A stretch of DNA of 64,000 nucleotides from the NCBI GenBank assembly GCA_963377175.1, contig CAUJNA010000505.1:78501-142500 (forward strand). The letters are read 5' to 3'. A model generated the notes under the pieces. It was not told the origin of the DNA and searched no databases. It was given only the letters and a program-made list of their open reading frames with translations. Every line of letters begins with the position of its first letter. Position 1 is the first letter of the stretch. Of the stretch, positions 22,001 through 34,000 are shown piece after piece. This DNA comes from Effrenium voratum (taxonomy: Eukaryota; Sar; Dinophyceae; Suessiales; Symbiodiniaceae). The position numbers and the translations under genes are program-made.

Positions 22001-25000
22001 CCTGAATCAGGCGCGGTTCAGTGCTCGAAGAAAGCAACATGATGTGGTGCCATGTTTCGAATATGTCAAGGCCTTATCTCCACTTTTTGGGGAATACTCA
22101 GTCGACAAAACAGGGTTCCAAAGGGAATTAACACCCAGGGGTCAAGTCCTCCCGTGGACTGAATTAGGAGGGGCTAAGTGGTTCAGTCAAGGAAGATTGG
22201 CAGGTCCATTAAAGTGAGCATATTGAGGTTGTTCAGCACCAAGGATGGCTTAAATTTGGGTTAGTTCAGAAAAGGCAACTGCAGGGTGAAGAAAACTGGG
22301 CCAAAAGACATAGTTCTGTCAACTTGTGCGGGACTCAACTAAAGGCAAAGAAGTACTTTACTAGGGGGTTTGCAAAGTTTTGAATCGGGCGGGGCAGTTC
22401 AGAAAAGGGCCCATGGAAACCCCACCAGCCTGAAGTGGTCATTCATTGCCCTGGATGGGTGACAACACCCTTTTAGGTTCGGCAATCCAGCGACTTCCCT
22501 TCTGCATAAAAACAAGAACAGCCCCGAAAAAGGGGGATCCCCTTTGATTGTCGGGTTGCTTTTGGACCACAACTTGGCCTGATTGTGCCACGTGTTTCTG
22601 GTTTTCGTTTCTTCAGCTCCTTTTTTGGCCCGGGCCATTTGTTATTTCATTTTCCCCCAGGACGGGCGGAGCGCCAGCATGACGGCGCCCAACGGGCCCT
22701 CGCAGCAGGAGTGCCTCCGGGGCTCCATGCGGGAGGCCGGGCTCACGGCGAATCAGATCACCTGCTCCGAGCTCCACGGCACCGGCACCGCGCGCCGCGG
22801 CCGGAGAGGGATCGATGGAGCCGGGGACCGGAGGGCCGGAGGGCCGGGGGGCCGGAGGGCCGGTCGGGGGGGCTCATGAAAAACAGAAACACCGAGGGGT
22901 AACATGGGGCATCCCCCCACTTGAAGGAGAAACCGCTCACGTCCATGTGGCTGCGAATTTTAAGAAGGAATGAGAAGGAATGCCCTCCAAATGGTTGGTG
23001 GGCGCAAATCCCCCACCTAAATGATGTTCAGAGAGTCACCAATTACAATTCACAACCGTCTTCTTGAATTGGGGGTTGATATCGGCAGCCCGTTGCTACT
23101 ATTGCCGGTTTTAGCTCTCCTTTTAGCTTTTTGAAAGAAGCAGCCTTTTGCCTGTTTTCCATCTTTCCAGAAACAAGTTGGCTTTTAGATTCCCACCTTT
23201 TCAATATTTGGTACTTGGGGTCGGTAATGGTCATCAGCACCTTATGCATTTTCGACAACCATTGCGAGGGTTCCTACTGCCAGGGCTCAGCTCACCAACG
23301 CTTGCTGTTTTTGCTTTTTGCTTGCTGTCTTTGCTTTTGGTTTGCTGTTTTTGCTTCTTTTTGTTTGTTTCCCCTTTCAACCGAAGAGCGAGCGACGTTT
23401 TTGGGGGGTCGAGTCGGATTCGTCTGGCTGAGGTTGGGAGACCCCATCGAGGTGGGCGCGCTGAAGGGGGTCATGCAGACTCCTGGAGAAAGCTCTCACG
23501 TTTTTGGCGATACCGTGGATGGACGAAATCCGTTCGCACCACCTAAGAAACCCTGGAATGATTCGATTCTCCTGTAAATACCAGCAAACAATGGTTTCAA
23601 CCATGGTGTCAAAGTGGTGCAGGATTTCGTCTATCCACAGCAGGGTTTGTCCTTTTATAGATGGGTTGTTTTACAGAAACAAAATAGAGGGATAGCATCC
23701 AAGAAGCTGCTTTCCCATGGCGCAAACCATGGGTTGCAATGTTGCCCCTCGTCATACGATTGTGTCTTCAGTGATCTTGGGCAAGACCTTATTTGGGGTG
23801 AATCCCGTTGGAAACCAGCAGGGACCTCTTTGGAACCCCCTATGTTCCTGAAGTTTCCCTTTCTTTCCCTTTTGTCGCCCAAACATATACCTTATCGAAT
23901 CGCTCGAGGAGTAGCCGGAGGTGCAACTATCTCCGAGCCACCCCCCAAAAACAAAGAAAAGGAGACAAAAAAGCAGGGAGGAGCCTCCACTGTTCCGCGT
24001 CTTTGGCCATAAAAATGGCCATGGCCAGCCGCGAAGCCGAAGCCGAAGCCGGAGCTCCAAGGAATAGGAAGGCGCCCATCATGCAGACCAGCGCCAAGAG
24101 TCACATCGGGCACCTGGAGGCCAACGCGGGACAGGCCGGGATCATCAAGTGCATGATCATGTGCAACTCGGTGAGAGAGAAGCCATGGCCATGCGTGGGG
24201 TTCAGGCCATTTGGGGGTAAACCACGGATCTAGTGAATCACTGGTTGGTTTTGGTTGGGGGGTGTTCTCTGTGTAGGTGGGGAAGGAAGCCATGGGGTTG
24301 AGGCTTATGATTGGAACCCTGATCTAAGTAGGACTGGTTGAGTTTCATTGATTCAATGCCAGCGTTGGTTGTAACAAGATCTGAGATCCACCCGCGGGTA
24401 ACTATGGGTGGGGGGCGGGGGTTGTGGTAAAATAGGGGGACCGCACAAACACAATGGCGGTTTTATTCTTGGTTTCACCCCCTTCAAAGTGACAAAGTAG
24501 TTATGGAATAATGCATGTTGGCATCACAGAGAGGGTGATCTACCACAGCGGTGTGAATTGGTGTTTCCTCTACCTGGAGGCGTCCCCCAACTTGGAAAAA
24601 TTCTGTCCAGAGCTTGCTTGTGGTGGGCAATGTGGCGTTGAGGTAACTCCTGCGCGGGTACTCCCAACTGTCACCTCTTCAGCCTCAATCCTCACCTGGA
24701 CGTCAACGGGTACCCCACCGTGTTCAACACCGAGTTGGCGTCTCGGCTGCGTCGGGTCTTCGGACTTTTCCTGGGGAAATGCGTGGATGGTTCCCAATCA
24801 ACGATAACGAGTTACAGTAAGCGGTATCTATTGCACGGGGATTGGAGTGTGTCTTGTTTGAGGGTACCCTTGTTGGGTTGGTTTAAAGGGAAACCACAAG
24901 GACATCCCCCATTTTGGTACCCTTGTTGGGTTGGTTTAAAGGGAAACCGCAAATCCACCATTTTGAGGCTTCCGCTTTTGCAATCTTTTGACCCAACCCC

Positions 25001-28000
25001 GTCATTTTCCCAGGCGGAGTACGGGGATCAGTCCGGGTACTCGGGGGTGTCCTCCTTCGGCTTCGGCGGCGCCAACGCGCGCGCGGACGTCTTCGCCATC
25101 GCCTCCCGAGGGCCCAGGCGCGGCCGAAGCGGCGCGACGTGGGCGGCGCTCGTCCTCGTCGGTCTTTGGGGGCAAAGGATTTGTTCGGCTGGATAAGGGA
25201 GAGCAAAAGGAAAGCCACAGCTTTTTGGACGCATTAGAACGGACGTGTCGACATAAGGTACCCCCACCGCCCCCAAAAAAGAAAAAGGTGGTTTCCTTAA
25301 AACCGCTGTTTTTCAAGTGGTATGCCTTCTTGAAAAGGGTACACATAGCTGTTCTGTCTAGAGGTGTTTATAGCCAGTCTTCAGCAAGTGCCCGCCAATG
25401 ATGTTGGATTTTGTGGCAAGTATCCCGCATGTTCTATTTTTGTACTTGCGAGTGATCCCATTTTACTACAGCAGGTGACGATGAATCCTGACTGTTCTTC
25501 GGATGCCCTTTCATACACCCCTTGGTAAGCCACCCCGAAACCCGCTGTTGTCTATACCCCTCCCAAAAGTTGTATGTACAAGGGGGGGCAAGCGACCAGG
25601 GAATCAAGGGGTATGCACAGGAGTATGTACTACCGTTACTACCACCCTCAGAATATGGGTTTGTCCAACCTAACGGGATGTGGACCCAAATGGGCTTCGT
25701 GTTTCCCGGATCTTTCCAGTGATGGACCTCGCACACACATATATACTGTAAATACCGCTGATTTTTCGGGGCGGAGCATTTATACAGGTATGTGCCCTGA
25801 CGGATGAAGGGGGCCAGTGTCATTCTCTGTGTTTCCAGGCACACGTTAGGAAATCTGAGGTAGGGAGAAACAAAAATAAAGAAAAAAACATAAAAAAAAA
25901 ATAAAAAACCACCCCCCGGAGCCACACCGAGCCACCAGCCTCACCACCCTTCGAGACGCTTCGCTTCTTCACCTGGCAGGAAATATGGGTAGGCGCTACA
26001 CCTCCAGACCCGCACACGAAATCTTCACCCTTCAAACCACCGGCCGAACCGCGTTTTTTGTCTTCGTGACGGTTCGGCTTCAGGAAACCCGGGAAGCTAT
26101 CTTCACCACCCCCCAATCTGCAAACCACCGGCCTGCCGTTCAGCTGCCAAGGAAGTCACCCCCCGCCCCCCGACCTCCAAACCAGCGGGCTAAGCGCCCA
26201 TTCTCTTTGTGACGGTTCGGCTTCTTCACCTGACAGGAAATCCGGGAAGGTGAGCGATCCACCCCCCCTCCCCGCCCCCCCGAAAAAACCTCCAAACCTC
26301 CAAACCAGCGGCCCTTTCGCCGAATATCCGGGCACCCCCGAAACCTCCAAAGCACCTGACAGGAAATCCGGAAGGCACCTGACAGCAAGTCTGCGCAGGT
26401 GAGCCCCCCCCCCTCCTCCAAGCCGGTCTTTAAAGCCAGCGGCCTTTGCCCATTTTCCGACAGGAAGTCCGGGAAGGTGAGCTTAGAGAAGGTGGACTAC
26501 GTGGTGGTGACCTGTCCCTTCGACGAGGGCCCCATGCACTACACGGATGGCCGAGAGGTGCCCACCTCCGGCACCCGGATCTTCAGGAACAGGGGCAGGC
26601 GGGGGGCCCAGTACCGAAAGAAGACATCAGTCTCCCCCCCTCTTTACAGGGGCCACCAAGGGGGAGGAGGTCTCTCTCAGTCCCTGAGTTCATGGACTTT
26701 ATAAGCTATTTGGGGCCATTTTGGTAATAAATAAGAAGGATTGGACCTGTTTGTGGGCCAGTCCACTCGGGAAGTGAGAGGTGCTTTGAACAAGGGGTGT
26801 TTGAACGACCCAAAATGGGCAGCTAAAGGGAGGTTGGGTTTTGAACAAGGGTTTTCGATTATATTGGCTTAGATATGGACTTGACGATAGTTTGGGACAG
26901 GTATCACTGCGACAGCATCCGGGACGAGTTTGACACCTATGACTACAACAGCAGCTTGTACGAGGGAAAGTACCAGATGAGTCCTGCAGAGGAGGTGGCA
27001 GGGGATAAGCCGGACACGGGCATTAGCATCTTGGGCTCCTGGGATGGCTTCAAGGATGCAGTCGAGATGACTCCAGGTGGTTCCAGCCGAATTAAAACAG
27101 CCGTTTTCAAGTGCTTGAACATGGGCGTCCTTTTCGTTTCCCTCCAACCGGATCCATTTTGGGTTCCTTTTGGTGTCCTTTTTGGTTTTCCAATCCAAGA
27201 TTTTGAAAGAAAACAATCCACCGACCAAAGCATCCGACATTTTGAGAGACCTTCAGGTGAGGATGATGATAGCTGGAGCTGTTTGGTCAAGCTCGGCGAG
27301 ACCCGCTACGAGAGGTTCCAGTTCCGGCTGTCAACCCAATTCGACGCAGTGATCCATCCGTATGTGAACCTTTTCTGTTGAGCTGGCAAATTGTTTCATA
27401 AACAGTTTGCTGGCAGGCAGGTGGTTTCCTCATTTGAGTGAAGGCCATCCGAAAGTTTTCAGTCAACCCCGGAACAACGCAGGAACAACGAGGCCTTTGG
27501 TTCAACTCAACTCAGGAACAACGGCTCGATGATGACGCGGGTGGTCGGGCCCCAGACTGCCGGCGAGGACAAGTTCTGGCTGATCGACGGCCGCGACGAG
27601 GAAGTGCCCACGGGCACGATTTTCAGAGTGACGCTTCACTGGGGCTTGAGGCTTCAGGCCGGAAGATGGAAAAAGTGTCAACTTTTTGGAGTACCCGTAC
27701 CTTTTTTGGGTTGGTTTCAATGGAAACCTTAAAAGGACGCCAGTTGGCAACAACAGCCAGTTAGCAAAGAACACGTGGTTCAACATTGAGCTGGCAACGT
27801 TGTCTTGATCAACAATTGGCAACATGTGTTTGAACAATCAGTTGGCAAAGTTTGTTCAAGCAGCTGGCTGGCAAGTGTTCTTTGAATCAACAAGTTTGCA
27901 ATTTTGTTTAGGACAGCCAACAGGCTGGGCTAAGGCAATCCTGAGTGTTTAGCTTGGGTTACAAAGGAGTCCCCTTTGTAGTGGTTGTCCAATAGGGATG

Positions 28001-31000
28001 ATGGGTCAAGATTGGCCAACACACCATTTTGACCAGCCCAGTCGGGAGGTTGTTTCAACAAAAGCGGTGAAACGCATGCCCAGTGCTTCACAGTTACCAT
28101 TATAGTAGGTAACCCATCGGTACGGCTACCTCTAGGTTTTACATGGGGAACCCCCCGGCAAGCCTACTAGAGTGGCTTGCCTGGAAGCACTGGGATGGCT
28201 CAAACAAGGAACGGCGAACCCACCGCTGGCGTCAGGTGACCTGGAAACGACTGGACTCGATGTTGACTTCCGGGCAGATTGTCGCGGACCGGGCGGTGAT
28301 CGGATCCAAGGCACGGCACAGGCAGCTTGGCTGCTGATTGGTTGGATCTTTGTTCCCCTCGTCTTCTGGAGAAGATCAAATCAAGGTCCTAGTAGTTAAC
28401 TAGTTTGTTTCCTTCTTTTTTAAATCCATATATATATATATTATGTATTATGTCTTAATGATTCGTATTATCATCATTGTTATATAGTATATAGTCATTT
28501 CCTCTCTCATCTTCTGGAGAAGATGATATACATATATATATGTACATATACACATTTGTTTGACCACTTGCCAGCAGTTTTACAACTTGCCAGCAGTTTT
28601 GCCACTTGCCAGCAAAGAGCTGATGCCTTTTTGGTGCACGGGCCGGGACATGGCAGGTATTTCGTGGTGGGCTCTTGGACCTCTTGGACCTGTTTGGAGA
28701 TGAACCCAGATTCCAAGAGCCCCTTCCTCTTCGAGACCTACTGCCGCATCGGCATCTCTGGGTCTGAGACCTTCCGCTTCGTGAGGGACCAGGACGCCTT
28801 TTGGAAGTGGTCAGAACCGGGATGACAACTCCCAGCCTGAGGGGTCCGAATTTTGAGGCAACCAACACTTGACATGCGTTCTAGCAGCCGGGCTAGTTGG
28901 AGACTCTTGCCCCCTTTACCATAGAAATACAGTAGGTTTGGAAAGCAAGCCTTCCCCTTTTGATTCATGGGGGTTTTGATTATTCCCTTTATACAGGGCC
29001 CTTAAAGGATACAGTCGAGCAAGTGTGGGAAAATTACCCCCGAATCATTTGTGGGGTTCCCCCCTGACCAACTAATCTTTAGAACCAATGGAGAAACCGG
29101 TGATTTTCGCGTGGGTCGCGTCCCAAACCACCACCTTTGCCCCCCCCTTTCGTGGGTCCTACAAACACCCGGCTGTGGGTCAAAAATGGGTACCCAAAAT
29201 GGAACCCTGGAAAATGGAACCCATGGCTAACACAGGGGGTCCGATTCCTGGTGGTTTAGTTTTGACCCACACCCACCCGGGACGTCTTGCCCAGGACGCG
29301 AACCAATCCATCTACCCCGCCAAGCCGGCGACGAACTCCGAGGCCTCGGAGGTGCCGGTACGGGGGCCCGACGAGCTGTGCAACGACAAGAGCTGGCGGA
29401 TCTCAGGGAGACAAGGCGGGCCTTCGCGTGGCTTCGGTTTTGGACCCCCGAAAATAACCGATTGGTTTGCTTTTGTCTTTCCCCCCTTCCCCCCAAAACA
29501 AAAATAAAACATGAAGACCGTATGGACCCCCCAAGTGTAATGATTGGTGTTTCCCCAAAAGGGGGACCCTCGCAAAAAAGGCGGCGCCCCGTGCTTCTTT
29601 TTGATGGGACCCTGTTGTAGGTTGCTTCAAGCGAAGTCTGCACAAACCAAGATTTTGTAGGAGTCAGCCAAATAGGGAGACAACACCATGTGGGTGTGTG
29701 ACAAATTTTGATTCAGGGTTCTCCATGCAAAGTAAGCGTACGCACAAGAGGAGGCTCGCCTCAAAGTTTCGGGCTTTCCATTTGCTTAAGCCCGGCTTTC
29801 AGGGCAAGTCTGGAAAAACTACTTTTTATCAGCACCAAGTGAAGCCAAAGAACAACATGCGCATGCGTCAAAATAGGGGGCCCTCAGTTTGGATTTCGGT
29901 TTTCCACCCCAAACGGGCACCGAGCCTCAAACAAAGACACACACACACACATTTCTACCCCGAAAGGTGGAGAGGTTAGGTTGTGCTTTTCTTTCTCCAA
30001 TCCAGACCTTTTGTAAATTCCCGCTTCATTTCATCTTTGGGTTGGATCCCAAGCAAAAACAGGTTGGGGGTCAAACAAAGCGTCTCCAGGCTTTTTCCAG
30101 CCAAACTGGGGGGGAGGGGGGGCGGGTGCTGAGTCCCCCAAAGCAGAAACTGCATTTGGAGGCCCCTTTTGAAGGGGAAGTTGAATGCCACTTTCATAGA
30201 CGTAGCCTAACTATTCACAGCTCACTTCGATTTTTGTTCAGCCCCCTTCAACAGTTCTAGGGGTTGATTCCCCATTCTTTTCACTATTGTTCCTTTCGAA
30301 AACCAGCTTTTTCCCCTGGGTGTCTGATGGTTTCCTGAACAGAAGGCCCCCTGAGAAGCATGGGAAAGGTATGGCACAGTGCCCCAACCGATTTTCTCGG
30401 CGGATTCAACGAAACCTGAGACAAGGAGATCAGCTTCGCATCCAGCTCAAAATCGTTGACGCCATGATCACGGTGAGTGTATCAGGCTGGGGGTTTGCAC
30501 AAATTCTGAAAGACCTGGCCTCGATGAAGTTTGAAGGAGCCGAACGGGAGGTTGTTTAAACAGTTCTAGTCACCCTCCCACCAACAACCCACCAACAATC
30601 ATGGAAGTGCAGAGACCCCCTTTGGCAGACTCAGTAGGTTTCCCATGTCAAGTATGGGAAACAAGCAATTTGGACCATGGCTCACATGATTAAACCATGC
30701 GCAAACCTGGTCTCAGGTGTCACCAAGGCAGATTCAGGATGGTCTGCTAGCGGTATGACGGGTCCGGCTCGCCGGGGATCTTAGCAACAGAAAGCAGAGG
30801 TCCGAAACCGTTTGGGCGCGTCATGGCTTGGCAAACTCCCCTTTTGGTTGGTTTTAAAGCGTAGCCAACTGGAAACCAACTCTTAGACACACCCAGCTTA
30901 CTAAGGGGGGTTCTACTGTTTGGCTGGGCGGGCTTTTGTCAGGACTATATAGATGTGCTTTTGTTGGGTAATCAACTAGTGCAAAATCCTTGTTGTTGGC

Positions 31001-34000
31001 CCCGACGGTCATCAACCCCTCATGGATTAAAGACAATCATTGTAAGGGTTGCTATACTTTGCCAACCTTTTTCACTGTTTGCCTTGTGTGTTTCCTTGAC
31101 TTTCCCTTGCCACAAGTGAAGACTTTGCCTTGTGTTTGGCAATAGCCGATGGCCTTTTTGGAGCCCGAAGCCATTTTGTTCCCATAGGTGAGTTGGGCTT
31201 CACGCCAACGCTTCATGTGTTTTTTTGCTTAGCAGGACCTCCCGCCTCACCCCCCCCCCCCCCCCAAAACACAAATAGTGGTTTTCCTCTCGGTTTGCCT
31301 TGAAGCCCGACAAAACAGGCTCGTAGACACACCCTTGGGTGGCGATCATCTTGCATCTACAAAAGTCACATGGATTTTGGAGCCCCGCTCGAGTGATAGG
31401 AAGTTAAATTCAAACCCACCGACAATTGCGGTATCAAGGCTTCTGGTTTGTGATGACATAATGCCAACCCCTCAAAATGACGATAGAATTTCGATGAAGA
31501 CCCCCTCGCTTATTAAGCAGGTTTTGAACTGGACAGTTTCTTTCGTCCAGTGGGAATTATTTGACTTATTCACTGGGAGGTTTCTGATTCAGAGGCCATT
31601 AGAAGCAAACCGCTCAGTTTGGGCTTCTCAGGTCACAGCTACTGGGTCCTGGGAAGTTTCAACAACTGGACACCAGAGCAGATGCTTCCCGGAGAAAGGC
31701 GCGGCTCTTTTTGGGTGGGTGTCTCAAAATAGGGATGGCCACAAAACTGGGTGGGATTTCGCTTCGGTTGGGTCAAAAAGAAGGAACCCTCAAAAATTGG
31801 CACGCCCGGGTTTTGGCAGCTGCAGAGTTCACGCCGGTCTTGCCAAAAAGGGACGTGCTGCGGTGACATGTCCGGGTGCTGAAATATGCATGCTGCAATG
31901 GCGAAGTTTTCACCACGACCACCAGTGTTGCACGCCCTCCATGTTTTCGGTCATTCGCCTGACACTCGCGATGGAGACTTTCTGCAAAGGAGGGGTGGCG
32001 TTGTTGTCTGGCAAGTATAGCCGATCCTGGGGAGCGTAACGAACTTAACGAACGGAATGCATCTTACATCAAATGCACACGTTCACTCTTTATTCACTAA
32101 TACTGCATCCTGGTGCCGTTTCAGGTGTGCAAACCCCACGCATCACACGGGGTTTGTTTTGCTTTTTGCTTTTCTATGCCTCGTGCAGGCCCGGGGCCTT
32201 TGTGCTTCGAGGGATTGCCGGAACCTCAGAGCCATGTCAAGAGAAACATGGCTTGGGTGGGAATGAACCAAAGACCTTAGTCCATAAAAGTCAACCCCCA
32301 AAGAAGCTGCCTTTTTCTACCACGGTTGGACAACAGGATGGCTATCACTCAGTCGACCTCAAATCCTAGCAAAAGCCAAAAAGGATAAGTCGACCTCCAA
32401 ATAGACACGACATGAAAGTACCGCCCGCCCGGGCTTATACGGATCCCTTTCGCTCGCCTGGAAAGACATCCCTATTCAAGGGACCCGATTAGGAAGACAT
32501 CAATGGTTCAGTTCAGAGCCGCGGACGCCCTTGCAGGCATCCAGTGGTTCTCTTCTACCCCCTGCTCTGAGTACTCTCCAGGCCTTTGTTTAAGGGTATA
32601 TGTTGAAAAGCTAGGTTTTCCATGGTAGATACCTCCTTTTTTTGGGCAGGGGTTGGCATCATACCTAAAGAAAGTGGAACACTTGGACAAGAGGGCAGTT
32701 TTCTAGGATGCCCTTGAGAGCGGGACCGACTGTCGGAAGGGGAAGTCCGGCCCACTGTTGACGTTGGTGTGCTCTAACAGCAAGAAGGTCTTTTTTTCAC
32801 GGCTCATTTCTGTGAAGCAGAGGTAAACCAGGCTTCGTGGGTGTCCTTGGCATCCAATTTTCATGATGTGCTCGTTTTGCCGAAGCCTTCAATCGGATCG
32901 TCAGTGACTGGACAGGGTGCCCGCTGAGGCTGGCCCCTGTCGCCAACAGGAGCGCTTCACAATTATAGTGGATGAGGACCCAGATCTGGTGATGCGGCTC
33001 AGCTGCATGCCACGGTCTCAACACTCTCTTTGGCTTGGTAGGGACTGTCATCAACCCCCGAAAGCATTGCAAGAAGGGTTCCTACCAAGGGAAGCATGAC
33101 CAATGACATACACAGGAGTCAGACCATAGCTCACACAGGAAGCGCGTGCAAGCACACGTGCTTGTGCGTGTGAGGACCGCTTGATGGATGTGTGTCAAAG
33201 CGAAATTGGACCCTTTTGGGCACGGAGCTTCAACACGGGAAAACCTCGACACAATTTGGAGGAATTCCTAGTTTGGACACATGCCCGCTTTTCTGAGATG
33301 GCAGAAGGCAGCCTTGCCACTTGGGATTGCTCCACGTTTGTGTCAGGTATCCGGACGCTCCCGGAAGCTTGGCTGCATGCTAGTCGACTTCCCTACTGAG
33401 GCGAAGTCCTGACTTGCTTATTCAGGCCCCCTTTCTTGACCTCCAAAAGTGGCATTTCCAGGGAACCCGCCTGTAGGGACCCCTGTCAGCACCGAAAGAA
33501 GCAAGCCACACATTCTAAGGTATGATCAACGAGCAACGCTTGACTTGACCTACAACACTCACATCTCAGTCGCGCGTCTAGCAAAACGTACGGCATTTTT
33601 GAAGCTCCTGGGCTCGTTACACGGAACCACAGGTGGTCAACCCATGGGATTATTCTCCTTACTCAAGTGAAAATCCCAAGGCGAAGACGTCGATGGACCT
33701 CCCACTATCGCCTTTTTCAACAGAATCCTTTAGGAAGGTGGCATCGACCACAGGTTGAAAGCGACGAGCAATTCTTCAACTAGTGTTAGGTTCTCCCTTT
33801 CAAAGGGGGGCCCCAAGTTTGAACATGGCTTTCCTTGGAACCTGCGCCTGCGTAGCCAGCGCTTTTGCTTGCCAAGGCGGGGTTCCGCCGGGCACGGCCA
33901 TTGTGAAAGGACCCTTGTTCGGAATGCATCGCGCTGCCTATCTTGTGGCGAGCTTGCCTGGGGGTCCTTTGCCTGGATGTCTTATTTTCAGGCTGTTTGG

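Noticed and set aside
30372..30425. Upstream extension of the exon at 30426 (MAQCPNRFSRRIQRNLRQ)
   Set aside because: The GAGACAAGG repeat at both exon edges and the homology between domains place the acceptor at 30425; the upstream frame is open by chance.
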